Source of the DNA: Panax quinquefolius
Lineage: Eukaryota; Streptophyta; Magnoliopsida; Apiales; Araliaceae
DNA: 64,000 bases
Direction of reading: 5' to 3'
Assembly (NCBI GenBank): GCA_020205615.1
Contig: CM035167.1
Span: forward strand, 140,692,568-140,756,567
Both the position numbers and the translations under genes were made by a program. Positions 42,712 to 55,449 of the stretch are shown piece by piece (the first letter of the stretch is position 1; each line of letters begins with the position of its first letter). Under the pieces are notes generated by a model, which made no database searches, was not told the origin of the DNA, and saw nothing but the letters and a program-made list of their open reading frames with translations.

Positions 42712-45115
42712 TGTGACGCCCCAAAATTAGGTATCGTCACCCATCTTGGGTCGCCACTTACATGGTACATAAATTCAAATACAAATTACTAATATAATCT
42801 GCCGTGGTACAATACGACATAAATCGTGAGTTTGAATACAAATATTGTCTACTAGATATTATACAAACTCAAAAGGAGTCCTCATTACAACTATTATCAC
42901 ACTATTTCACCGAATAGTGAGGACTACTAATGCTATCCTCCGGACCATTACTCCGCTCCCCGACTCGTCCGGCTTATGTTCTCATTTTCAAGAGAGAAAA
43001 AGTGAAAGAAAGGGTGAGCTCAACTAGCCCAAGAAGAAATATTATGACTAAGATAATGCGAATAAATTATCATTAGCCTTCAACATGTGTTAAAGCGATA
43101 AAATACAATAGACAACAAGTTTAAGCTGCAATGAATAAGCAATCCATTAAAAGAGTCAAGTAGAGAATAAAGTCTACTATCTTTTAGGTTTTAAAAGGTT
43201 TTTCATCATTTGTTATAGCCGAGATTCAACTTTAATAAATAATCCACATCATCGAATCACCCCCGCACTACTACCAAGGATATTCATCAAATTATCAATG
43301 GTCATGACTATACCGAATCACCCCGGTCATAATCATACCAAAACTATCCATCAACGCATTACTGTGCCACCGAGAACTTTTATCACATCATTTATATCAA
43401 GTCATGATTATACCGAATGATCCTCGGTCATAATCATACTAAGTTCATCTACGCACGTAAGCCAAAGATAACATAATATAACATGAGGATGATGACAATG
43501 ACATAATAATTCAATAAAACAAGTTCAAGAATTATTTAATCCATGAATTATTAACGTCCAAATTGTCAACACGAATCAAGTCAGAGAGTAAAATTCAAGA
43601 ATGATCGGAAGAATATTTCCATGAAAGATATTGGATGAAACGCAAATATCAAGGATATTCTACTAATTTCATGGAGTATGTAAGTCAAAGTTTTAACCAA
43701 TTTGGGTATAATAAAGAATGGAATAACAAAAGAAATCACCGTGCATGCGGTGATTGCGATAGACAAAAGTTATTCCAACAGAATAATAATAACGGAACCG
43801 AAGTCGTGAAATTTCAATCAAGCGGGATGTTCCAATGTAATAATAAAGATGGAACTGGATCCTGTAAAAAACACACAGATAGGATATTCCAACGAGAATG
43901 ATAAAGAGCGGAACCGGTCGGTAAAAAACACAGACGAGGATGTTCCAAGAGAATAATAAAAATCTTAACCGGTCGGTGTAAAACACACATGCATGTGATG
44001 TTCCAATGTAATAATAGAAGAATGTCACCAAGTATAGGGTAAACCAGCATATACAAAGTTATTCCAACAGAAAAATAAGCAACGGAATAACATAAGGATT
44101 TCACCAAGTATAGGGTATCTGGCGTACAAAGTTATGTATAGGGTATATCACTTTTACAAAAGTTATTCCAACGTAATAATAATAGTGAATGGAATAATGT
44201 AAGTTCTCTTCAAGAAGAAAAGAATAACACCCACCGTAAAAAAAACCTGAATATAGAAGTAGTGAAGTAGCGTAATACTCTTCTTCTTTCTATTTTTTTC
44301 TCTATAGCTTCTCTCTATAATTTCTCTCTCTGAGTTTCAATGAATTAAGTAAGAAAATAATGAAGGAATGAGCTTCTATTTATAGGAAAATGGAATGCAT
44401 AATAATCTAATCCATGAACGGTCCAGATTGATTTACTTTTATCGGACGGTCCATATTTAAAGAAAAATCTTTTAAATAAAATATAATATATTCTATTTAT
44501 ATAAAAACATTTTACTATGCAAAAACACTATGCAATACTATGCAAAATACTATGCAACACTATGCATAATAAAATATAATATATTTATATATAGAATAAC
44601 TTTAATAAAGTATTCTATTTTATATAAAAGATGTTTCATTTTATTACGTTAATAATACTGAATAAAACAAAAGCGTCATTATCGCTATAATAATTCATAT
44701 TATTAATCGACAATAATGGAATCAAATTGAGTGACTTCTCACATAAGCATCGATAATCAATACTGGTGTGCTTCTTATACAACCACACGTACATCGCATA
44801 CTTTTACTACCGAAAGTAGTTCAACAAGAACTACGGTAAAACTTCCGCCGTTATTTTAATAAAATATTTTTGTCGTTTTTCTCAATCCGACAATAATTAC
44901 ATTGTGGGGTCCACCAATAATTGAGTAGTTGTACGAATATTTCTCGCTAAACCAGAATATTCCCAGACCAATCGAATATAATATAACCACTTGCATACTT
45001 TTGCAAAATTTATAAATACTACCCACAACTATAATATTATCCAAATTCACACCATAATATTAAAAAATTATTTCGACAAAATTTAAATCTTTATTGATAA
45101 AATCTGGGTCTCACA
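42712..45115 (-). repeat. 3' LTR of copy B (2.40 kb)
   Basis: On the plus strand it begins TGTGACGCCCCAAAATTAGG and ends AAATCTGGGTCTCACA. It is the reverse complement of the 36134-38504 LTR with scattered small differences. It directly abuts the minisatellite of copy A. Confidence 0.92.
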
Positions 45116-45150
45116 ATCTCCCTCCTTATGGAATTTAGCCCTCGAAATTA
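45116..45150 (-). other. Polypurine tract and pol 3' remnant of copy B
   Basis: On the minus strand AAGGAGGGAGAT precedes the LTR start TGTGAGACCC. Upstream is TTTCGAGGGCTAAATTCCAT, a decayed version of the NFEDEIS/FRGRNF end seen in element C. It shows that the extreme 3' end of pol survives although its middle is gone. Confidence 0.8.
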
Positions 45151-45329
45151 GAGAGTACGACACTGGTATGATAAAGAGATGAGGATACCTTGAATACCTT
45201 TATCGTTTAAAAATATTAAATTCATCTTTGAAATCGCCAAAGCTATTCATTAACAATTCATCTTTTGCACTACAAAGCTAAAGATATACAACCTGTAAAA
45301 CCAATAATGTTGAGACGCGACTTAATAAG

Positions 45330-46140
45330 TATCACGACCACGAATTATCCATGCACCAATGGCCAAGGATATTCGTGTTTTCAATTACTGGCCATGATTA
45401 TACCGAATAATCCTTGGTCATAATCATACCAAGTCTATCAATGCACTACTACCTAAAGATGACTTTTACCACATCCATGAATTAATATTTCATTCTTTGA
45501 GACTCATTTCAATAATTAATTCATATCATCGAATCATCCCCACTACTATGGGCCGAGGATATTCATTAGTATCACGACCACAAATTATCCATGCACTACT
45601 ACCAAAGATAATTGTGTATTCATTAATTATCGCGACCACAAATTATCCAAGCACTACTACCAAAGATAATTGTGTATTCATTAAGTATCACGACCACAAA
45701 TTATCCATGCACTACTACCAAAGATAATCGTGTATTCATTAGTATTACGACCACAAATTATCAATGCACTACTACCAAAGATAATCGTGTATTCATTAGT
45801 ATCACGACCACAAATTATCCACTACTACTACCAAAGATAATCGTGTATTCATTAGTATCACGACCACAAATTATCCAAGCACTACTACCAAAGATAATTG
45901 TGTATTCATTAGTATCACTACCACAAATTATCCATGCACTACTACCAAAGATAATTGTGTATTCATTAGTATCACGACCACAAATTATCCATGCACTACT
46001 ACCAAAGATAATTGTGTATTCATTAGTATTACGACCACAAATTATCCATGCACTACTACCAAAGATAATTGTGTATTCATTAGTATCACGACCACAAATT
46101 ATCCATGCACTACTACCAAAGATAATTGTGTTTTCAATTA
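45330..46140 (-). repeat. 57-bp minisatellite of copy B
   Basis: The reverse complement of the array at 41925-42711. About 11 regular units lie at 45565-46140 (CATTAGTATCACGACCACAA, ATTATCCATGCACTACTACC, AAAGATAATTGTGTATT). 45330-45565 is an irregular part that resembles the LTR's own GGTCATAATCATACCAA block. Confidence 0.92.
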
Positions 46141-47599
46141 CTGGTTATGATTATACTTAAAACAATCCTCGGTCATAATCATACCAAGTCCATATACGAC
46201 CTACTGAGCCACGAGATGACTTTCAACATAATATAAGCGTAATGAGGATAATGATATAAAGAATCAATCAAATGAGATAAAGGATAAATATTAAACATTT
46301 ATAATATAATTTATCCAGATTCAAGAATATCCCCATGTTATCAATTACTTAATAATCTCATAATCTAATATCATTAATATTATAACAATATTTTAATCAT
46401 TTCTTAAATTTATAAACAATTTATCTTAATTGTTTACGTTTTACCATATAATGCATTTAATCATTCAAAATGCCATACTCATAAGATATCATCTCCAATT
46501 ATCAAATCTCTCTCAAAAAAATATGCATATACTCTATATAGGATTCTCTAGCCATAATATCCTATTTTCAACTTTTGTTACTTCACATAACATATTTAAC
46601 TCATATGTTCAGTAATTAAACTATTTTCATGAAAAATACCAAATCAGTCCCAAAAATATTTCTTTTCTGGGATTTAGCATAATATAGTCCCATAATGAAA
46701 ATATATTTTTCTCGGAATTTTAAAATTCATTTACTATTTTTCAAAAATCAATTTCTAATTAATTCTTAAGAAATTAGCTACCTCAAGTTTAACTCCAAAA
46801 ATTCCCAAATCTTGGCAGGACCTTACACATGTTAACGTGAGCTTCTAGTTTAAATTTCATGGTCATCGGAGTTATAGAACTCCGGTTATAGCATTTTAAA
46901 TCGGAAAAACCTAAATATTGAAATAGTCATAACTTGCTCATTTTAAGTCGAGAATGAGTTTATTTTTGGACAGGAGATACTTTATACCATATACCTTCAT
47001 GTCCCAAAAGGCCAGAATTTTTTCTCATAATTTAAGTGGCCGAAACAGCCCCTTAAAGTTTGGGCAGTAGCGTTTTTGAAATTTACAGCTTTGGCCTCCT
47101 TTGCTAAAATCAGTCCCCACAAAAATCTACAACACCTTTTCCAGTAATTCCACTTGGATTAGTTAGGTAACTCATAGATCTAACTCTAGGACTTGACCAC
47201 ATTCAAAAATTCAAAATATAATAAGAGATATAGTCAATTGAATTTCATGTTACGTTTTTTCACCAAAATCGATTTTCAACTCTTTGTGATTTCTAAGAAA
47301 CTTTCATGTTTTCACATACTAACCAACATAACTCATCATAAAACTTACTAATACTTCATATACCCATGATTTTCATTAGTCCAATGCTTTTATTATGACT
47401 TTCATCATAAACCACGTAAACTGTTCATTTTAGTTGAAGAAATATTTGAGGGTTTAAGAAATTGGTTTTGTCTTTGGGGTAAATACAAAATTGATTTCAC
47501 GCTCTAGGGTAGGCTAGGAAGTTTTCAAGAATACGCCAAGAAATTTATTAATGATAGAAATATCATTCAAAATCATTACTTCTCGTCCAAGACTTGGAT

Positions 47600-48500
47600 A
47601 AGACGTCACATTAATACCAACTGTGACTTTATCCCTTAACCTGGATAAGACTCACAATGATACCTATCAACTTGCCATCTTCATCCACGACGTCGCTTTC
47701 TGAATTCGGCGATTGCATTCCACACAAGGAAGTCAACAACGAAAGGATCGGGCTCTTTACTTATGGCTTGATATAACGATGATTAACTTTAGGATTTGGT
47801 TACTTTGAATTCAGTATAACAGTTGGTTAGGAATATGAAAGCTAACAACCTTACAAAAAAAGAATAATGAGTAGTTAATCAATCGTTTTCAAAAATTACC
47901 TCAAAGGCAAGTATTTTCAAAGAGATAAGATCGACGAAGTAACGTGAAAGTGTTTATTTGAAACAACAAGATTAATAAGCAGTAGAGGTAACGAAGGTTT
48001 ACTAACGAAGTTTCAACTAATAAGTCAAAGTCTAACTTCTCTGAGTCAAATTTAAGCGTTGAACATAAGCAAGAGAGATAAAATAATGGGTAGAACCGGT
48101 ATCTTATAAGGTATAGACTTCATGATTTATAAATAACTAACCCGTGCGTACTAACTTCGTTCGGTTTACTCGCTTTTGAGAAGTCGTGAAAATGCACTTC
48201 CTAAAACCAACGACTTTGTTTTGTCCATATCCACCTTTGGTGCCATAGTCCAGCCTAGACTTGACTTTGGTGGATAATAAAATTGAGCTAAATGACCTTC
48301 TCTTCTTGCAATTTCCACTTCAATTATCTTTGCCATGATTACCAATCAAGTGGTTACCATTCTTCGACATGATAATTTCCCCACGATGGTTATCATTGTT
48401 CGATAAGCAAATTGCCGCCACCCAAGATGATTATTATCGTGTTGTTGGTCATTACCTTTTGTTTGAAATTTGAATCAACACTCTCATGTGCTTCATTGCT
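47600..48500 (-). pseudogene. gag-protease remnant of copy B
   Basis: The minus strand repeats the protease segment and zinc-knuckle end of copy A with more indels. A segment corresponding to gag 38760-39440 appears to be deleted: the sequence passes from the knuckle region (about 48480) almost directly to the start of gag near 48530. No open frame of useful length remains. Confidence 0.65.
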
Positions 48501-48711
48501 TATCTCAAAGATTTTCGGATGCCATTCTCAAACACATTGTCACAAAAAGGGTTAATTGACATGTAACAAATTATCCCTATATATTCGACCGACCAATCAA
48601 ATACCAAATAAACTTAGGTAGGTCATACTAGCGAAGGAATTCCGCCTCTCCCCTCCTAGTTCTTATCTAGCATCTTAGCCAGGATCATATCCCTAAGCTC
48701 GATATACCAAC

Positions 48712-50609
48712 CGTGACGCCCCAAAATTAGGTATCGCCACCCATCTTGGGTCGCCACTTACATGGTACATAAATTCAAATACAAATTACTAATATAACTG
48801 TATGTGGTACAATACGACATAAACCGTGAGTTTGAATACAAATATTGTCTACTAGATATTATACAAACTCAAAAGGAGTCCTCATTACAACTATTATCAC
48901 ACTATTTCACGAATAGTGAGGACTACTAATGCTATCCTCTGGACCATTACTCCGTTCCCCGACTCGTCCGGCTTATGTTCTCATTTCACAAAGAAAGCGG
49001 TGAAAGAAAAGGTGAGCTCAACTAGCCCAAGAAGAAATATTATGACTAAGATAATGCGAGAATAAATTATCATTAGCCTTCAACAAAGATGTTAAAGCGA
49101 TAAAATACAATAGAGCAATAAGTTTAAGCCGCGGGAATAAGCAATCCATTAATGAGTCAAGTAGAGAATAAAATCTACTATCTTTTAGGTTTTAAAAGGT
49201 TTTCATCAATTTTTATCATTTGAGACTCAAACTTAATAAATAAACCACCACATCTAATCATCCCTGTATCACGGTCGAGGATTTTCATCAAATTATCAAT
49301 GGTCATGACTATACCGAATCACCCCGGTCATAATCATACCAAAAACTATCCATCATTTGCATTACAGCCAATCGAGGACTTTTGTCACATCATTTATATC
49401 AAGTCGTGATTATACCGAATGATCCCCGGTCATAATCATACTAAGTTCATCTATGACGTAAGCCAAAGATAACATAATATAACATGAGGATGATGACAAT
49501 GACATAATAATTCAATAAAACAAGTTCAAGAATTATTTAATCCATGAATTATTAACGCCCAAATTGTCAACACGACATCTTGTTTTCAGAGAGTAAAATT
49601 CAAGAATGATCGGAAGAATATTTCCATGAAAAGATCTTTGGATGAAACACAAATATCAAGGATATTCTACTAATTTCATGGAGTATAGAAGTCAAAGTTT
49701 TAACCAATTTGGGTATAATAAAGAATGGAATAACAAAAGAAATCACCACGCATGCGGTACTTGATGATGAGCGAGTTATTCCACGAGAATAATAATAACG
49801 CGAACCGGTCGGTGAAATTCACTGCAAGCGGGATGTTCAACAGAATAATAAAGATGGAACCGGATCCGGTGTAAAACACACGAGATAGGATATTCCAACG
49901 AGAATGATAAAGATTTTAACCGGTCCCAGGTGTAAAACACATGCATGGATGTTCCAACAGAATAATAAAAGCGGAACCGGTCAAATTGTAAAACACATGC
50001 ATGGATGTTCCAATGAATAATAGAAGAATGTCACCAAGTATAGGGTATGGCACAGCGTATACAAGTTATTCCAATGGAATAAATAAGAATGGAATAACAT
50101 AAGGATTTCACCAAGTATAGGATATCGCCGTATATACAAAGTTATGTATAGGGTATATCACTTTTTTCTGAGTTATTCTAATGTAATAATAGTGAATGGA
50201 ATAATGTGAAGTTCTCTTCAAGAAGAAAGAATAACACCACTACTAGTAAAAAAGAACTGAATATAGAAGTAGTGAAGTAGCGAGAATACTCTTCTTCTTT
50301 CTATTTTTCTCTATACTTTCTCTATAATTTTCTCTCTGTAGAGTTCAAATGAATTTGTAAGAAAATAATGAAGAAATGAGCTTTATTTATAGGAAAATGG
50401 AATGCATAAGTAACTAATCCATGAAGCGGTCCAGATTGATTTACTTTAATCGACGGTCCATATTTAAAGAAAAATCTTTTAAATAAAATATAATATATTC
50501 TATTTATATAAAAATATTTTACTATGCAAACACTATGCAAAACACTATACAAAACACTATGCAACACTATGCATAATAAAATATAATATATTTTATTTAT
50601 AGAATAACT
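48712..50609 (-). repeat. 5' LTR of copy B, truncated
   Basis: Begins (plus strand) CGTGACGCCCCAAAATTAGG and follows the LTR to AGAATAACT at 50609. The expected remaining 500 bp, ending TCTCACA, is replaced by unrelated sequence. Confidence 0.88.
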
Positions 50610-51000
50610 GGGTATATATTTGGTTCATCGTTAAAAGCTAAGACGACGGTTCTATATATAGCAACGGACCGAATTGTCGTCCGATCCGTCGTTAAAGGGG
50701 GGTGAGCAAGATATGTTAGATAAAAAGGTAATTAACCCTTTACAACTCTAGCTATATAATCTTCTTCTTTGTAACCAGTAGATCTGACAAAATATGGTTA
50801 TGGGTTGATTTTGGTTTTTAAAATATGGTTAACCAACCATTTAAGAACTAAAATAATATTAACCATTTTTAATATGGATAATGTGGGTTGGAACCATATG
50901 GTTATGGTTAAAAACCATATTAATCATATTAACCATTTTAAGATGTTTTGACTTTTAAACAAAATTTTTAAAAAATAAAATTAATATATACTATAGATAG
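50610..51000. other. Unassigned repeat sequence
   Basis: GACGACGGTTCTATATAT..CCGTCGTTAAAGG at 50640-50700 recalls internal repeats of CACTA-type transposons. ATATGGTTA/AACCATATT words repeat at 50785-50945. Neither element could be delimited. Confidence 0.35.
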
Positions 51001-51687
51001 AGAGAGCGGATATAAGGGGTGGGTAGGGGTAGTGGGTAGGGGTAGGGGTAGAGGGTGGGAGGTGTATACATAATCGCTTAATATTAATTTTTTTTGGGAG
51101 TGGTGAGGGTGGGGGTGCGTGGGGGTAGGGTGGGGTGTGTGTGGGGATAGGGGTGGGGTAGGGGTGGAGTAGGGGGGTAGGGGTAGAGGTGGGTGGAGTG
51201 TATACATAATCACATAATATTATTTCTTTGGTGGAGGGAGGTGGGGTGGGTGGGTGGGTGGGTGGGGGTAAGGGGGTGTATACATAATCACATAATAATT
51301 TTTTTTTTTATTGGAGTGGGGGGGGGTGGGTGGGGTGGGGGTGGGGTGTGTATACATAATCACATAATATATTTTTTTTATGGAGGTGAGGGTGGGGGTG
51401 GGGTGGGTGGGGTGGTGGTGTTTACATAATCACATAATATTTTTTTGTGGGTGGGGGGGGTGGTGGGGTGGGTGAGGTGGGGTGGGGTGGGTGGAGTGGG
51501 ATAGGGGTGGGGTGAGTGGGGTGGGGTAGGGGGTAGGGGGGGGGGTGGGGGTGGGGTGTATACATAATCACATAATATATTTTTTTAATGGAGGTGGGGT
51601 TGGGTTGGGGAGTGGAGTGGAGTGGAGTGGGGTGGGTGGGTAGGGTGGGTGTGGGGTGGGGGTAGGTGGGGTAGGGGATAGGGGTGG
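51001..51687 (+). repeat. G-rich minisatellite, second locus
   Basis: Same architecture as 19145-19575: GTATACATAATCACATAATA, a T run, then 30-120 bases of G/T/A without C (GGGGTGGGTGGGTGGG, GGAGTGGAGTGGAGTGG). The AT block occurs about six times at intervals of roughly 60-130 bases. It ends where an LTR begins at 51688. Confidence 0.9.
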
Positions 51688-51940
51688 TGTAAGACCCCGA
51701 ATTTTATGAAATAAAAGTATTCAATTTTTTTATAATTACTATTCAATAAATGGTTAAATTGATAAAAGTTAAAGTTAAGGGTGATATATGAATTTTTTTT
51801 TTCAAAATACACAAGTGGTTATAAAATATTCATTGTTGTCGGGGAATATTCGTTTGGTCGTGGAATATTCTTTACATCGGAGAAATTTTTTAAATACTGA
51901 CTAGCTTTGACCATTTGTGGGCCCCATAATGTAGAATAAC
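51688..51940 (+). repeat. LTR 5' fragment, oldest layer
   Basis: TGTAAGACCCCGAATTTTAT starts an LTR related to that of element C (shared GTCGGGGAATATTCGTTTGG and GGGCCCCATAATG). It is cut off at 51940 by the start of the next LTR. Confidence 0.75.
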
Positions 51941-52494
51941 TGTAAGACCCCAACTTATTATTAATGAAATTTAATTTCTCTATTTATTATTTTAAAATAG
52001 TAAGGGTTGATTTGATTAATGTGGATAGTTTATGGGTAAAATACGCAAATATTTCAAAATAAGCAAGTGGTTATAAAATATTCATTGTTGTGGGGAATAT
52101 TCGTTTGGTCGTGTGGAATATTAAATCATTGTTTGGGAATATTATTGATGCGGATGGCCTTGACCATGTATGGGCCCCATGTGGAAAGCGATTGGATGAA
52201 GAAAAGCGACAAATATAAGTTGTTTAAAAATAACGGCGTAGTTATTCTGCTATTATCTTGTTAAAATACTAAATTGGTTAAACACACGATGACACCTGCG
52301 GTATTGCACCAATTATTGATTCTTACGTAAAGAAGGCACTACTCAATAATGGTTACGATGAATTCTTATTCGGTATTTTATTGATTTAATAATTCTTTGC
52401 GTTGATATTTTATATTCTTTGTTGTTTCAATAATTGTCATTACACGGTATTTTCATTATCGAAGCAATAATTCATATTATCTGAATAATATTAT
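51941..52494 (+). repeat. LTR, older copy of family C, left part
   Basis: TGTAAGACCCCAACTTATTA begins a second LTR that runs to 52494, where element C is inserted. It continues at 62790 after element C. Confidence 0.9.
52490..52494 (+). other. Target-site duplication ATTAT (left)
   Basis: ATTAT directly precedes the TG of the element C 5' LTR and recurs at 62790-62794 directly after the CA of its 3' LTR. The uninterrupted site (AATAATATTATTAGATAAC) is visible in both LTRs of element C. Confidence 0.95.
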
Positions 52495-55260
52495 TGTAAG
52501 ACCAAAATTTTTAAATAAAAGGAATTTCCTTTATTTATTATTTTGAAATAGTAAAAATTTGATTTGATTAATGTGGATAGTTAAGGGTTAAATACATAAA
52601 TATTTCAAAATAAGCAAGTGGTTATAAAATATTCATTATCGTCGAGGGAATATTCGTTTGGTCGTGGAATATTCGCATTTGTCGGGGAATATTAAATTGA
52701 CCGGCAGTAGCCATGTGTGGGCCCCATAACGAAAAGCGATTGGATGAAGAAAGCGACAAATATAAGTTGTTTTTAAATAACAGGCGTAGTTATTACAATT
52801 ATCTTTGTTGGAATACCCGGTGTTTAAAACACTAATGTCGCGTTGTTGAAGATTAGCGGTATTGCACCAATTATTGATTCTTACGTGAAAAGGCACTACT
52901 CAATAATGGTTACGATAATTCTTTATTCAAGTATTTTATTTTATTGATTCAATAATTTTTGCGTTGATATTTTATATTCTTTGTTGTTTTGATAATTGTC
53001 ATTACACGGTATTTTTCATTATCGAAGCAATAATTCATATTATACGAATAATATTATTAGATAACATTATTGGCAATGTCTAAAAAGTTACATCTAAGGA
53101 GAGGTTTGGACACCTAATTACTTGCCAGTAGATGAAGAAATTCTTATTGGAAAGCCCCTCTTTTTGAACCGCTGCTGGTTGTCGATATTGTGATTCGTAA
53201 TATTATTTGTGAATAATTAATTATTGATTTATATGATGAGGAAAATATTGATTTTATGTGGATATAGATGGAGAAAAAGTTTAATGTGACAATTGTTGAA
53301 AATTGAAATTTTATCTTTTTACGATAAAATAATTCATTTAAATATATTATTATATTTTAATAATATAATAATGGTGATATTTTTACAACGAATGTGGGAT
53401 ATATGAGTATACAAGGAGGAAGAGTATTTTTGTTGCAATAAATGTTTAAAACATGTTAAACATGTCGGTGGACCCCATTTATTATTTGAAATTTGATTAT
53501 ATTTGTAAAATCACCCGTTTGTGGATTTCGGTCAATTTCTATTTGGAATTTGGAAAACTTTCTTCTGCAAAGTTGTAGAGAATTGAAATTCCTATAAAAA
53601 CTCGCGAGATTCGAATTTTTCTGATGAAAGGGCTATTTATTATGAATTATTGAAGTTCAAGCTCAAAATAATTAATTTTGAAGTTTTAAATATTTTTAAT
53701 AAGAAAAACGTTTTTTTTGAGTTAGGCAAGGTGAGTCACTCTTGGTGGCTGATGGTTTGAATCAGATTTTTGGAGTGCGTAGGAATTTAATAATTATATA
53801 TTAATATTTTATTAAATTTTACGCTTTGAGTGTTCTAGCATTTTCCTATAAATAGGGTCTTAGGTTAGAATTGAAAATCACACCGTAAAGCGAAGTTTTT
53901 CTCTCTATATTATCGGCGTATTCTTGTGAGTATTTTGAGTATACTTTGAGTATTGCTATATACGGTGCAAGTCCAAGTCATGCCTTTATATCAGGTGTTT
54001 CAATTTAGAAGTCTTGATCTTTCGAGGTAAGGGATATTATTTTTTTTTTCGTAATGATATTATTTCTTCAATATCATTATCTTTGAAATGTTGATCTGAA
54101 GTTTTTATCAAATTTGGAACTTTTTTTCGTATGTCGGGTTACTATTCATGATTTATTATTCACGAGTTCTTATTCAGCGAGTTCTTATTCACGAAATCTT
54201 ATTCACGTAAGCGTGAAGATGTTTTTGTGGAATTTCTATCTTTTGGTGTCGAGTTACTATTCACGATACCAAGACTATTCACGATATCTGACATTATTCA
54301 TAGAAAAATAAAATTTCTTCTCTTTGTCAAAATATCTATTCGGATACTAGCTTTGATTGTATCCGTGTTTTGATCATTCTTAAATTTTACACCACTATGA
54401 TTATTTTTGAGGTATTTTTGGGCGTGGATAAAACCAAGTACGAATCCTTAATCCTTAATCCTTGTCATTTTGTTTTCTTTGGATTCGTTTCTTTAAAAAA
54501 AAAAAAAATTCATCATCCTCGGTCTTAAATGATGATATTATGGAATATCTTTGGCACAGTAGTGCGAAGATGAATGATTTCTTAAGAATATCTTTGGCTG
54601 TAGTGCAAAAGATGAATGATTTCGAAGAATATCTTTGGCCGTAGTAAAAAGATGAGCAGTGTTTAAATGAACATGAATTAATGATGAATATCTTTGGCTG
54701 TAGTGCAAAGATGAATATTTGATTCAGATGTATATTGGTGATGTTACTGAGGGATAAAAGATGAGCGATGAACTTTTAAATTCATACATAGAAGATAGTA
54801 GTTTGCATTCTCTACTTAACTCTTCTAATGAATTATTATTTTCATTGCGGATATTGATTTAAAATTTGTTGTCTATTGTATTCTATTAGATTTTTCCTGT
54901 TGAAGACTAACGATAATTTGTTGTATATTATCTTAGTCATAATATTCTTTCTTTGAGCTAGTTGAGCTCACCCTTTTCCTTTTTGTTCCATTTTTCTCGG
55001 GAGGCGAGAATATAGCGAGTATGCAGTCGGGGTATGGAATGAAGGTTTTAGAAAAGGATTGTTTAGTAGTCCTCACCATTTTGTAAAATAATGTATCAAT
55101 AAATGTGATGAGGATTTATTTGAGTATAGATATTGTGCAGAAGATAATATTTGTATTCAAACTCACGCTTTTCTTGTTGTAATAATAAAGTTGTAGTTGT
55201 TTACATACCATGTATTGACAACTCGAATAGGTGATGTATTCCTATTTTGGGGGTGTCACG
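52495..55260 (+). repeat. 5' LTR of element C
   Basis: Starts TGTAAGACCAAAATTTTTAA and ends GGGGGTGTCACG, where CACA is expected. A TATA-like CCTATAAATAGGG at about 53843 is a good candidate promoter. Four imperfect repeats of GAATATCTTTGGC..GTAGTGCAAAGATGA lie at 54540-54720. Confidence 0.92.
53843..53860 (+). promoter_or_regulatory. Putative TATA box of the element C LTR
   Basis: TTTTCCTATAAATAGGGT is conserved at the equivalent place in the 3' LTR (about 61383) and in the older LTR (about 63587). Position in mid-LTR fits a U3/R boundary. Inferred from sequence only. Confidence 0.6.
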
Positions 55261-55261
55261 G

Positions 55262-55274
55262 TTGGTATCGAGCT
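55262..55274 (+). other. Primer-binding site of element C (damaged as read)
   Basis: Reads TTGGTATCGAGCTTA where TTGGTATCAGAGCTTA is expected for initiator Met-tRNA. The only change is CAG read as CG. Confidence 0.85.
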
Positions 55275-55449
55275 TAGGGATATGATCTCTGGCGGAGATC
55301 GGGGAATAGAACTAGGAGGGAGAGGCGAGCAAATCCTTCGCTAGTGTGTCCTACCTAAGCATATTTGTTAGTTAGTGGGTATATAGGGATATTATGTGAT
55401 ATATTGATTTCCTTAATTAACCCTTGTTTTTTATGACGGTGATTTGAGA

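Larger units (their letters stand above)
42712..50609 (-). mobile_element. Retroelement A-type, minus copy (B), 5' LTR truncated
   Basis: Read on the minus strand: 5' LTR 50609-48712 (its first about 500 bp missing), primer site 48709-48697 (damaged CAG), gag and protease remnants about 48500-47600, pol stub, non-coding insert, minisatellite 46140-45565, remnant of the pol 3' end, polypurine tract and complete 3' LTR 45115-42712. Together with copy A it forms a large inverted repeat. Confidence 0.86.

Noticed and set aside
45672..46160. 162-codon repetitive frame
   Set aside because: Same minisatellite in copy B, inverted. Not a gene.
51193..51429. Gly/Val-rich and Pro/His-rich frames in the G-rich array
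   Set aside because: Compositional by-products of GGGTGG tracts; period and content vary freely.
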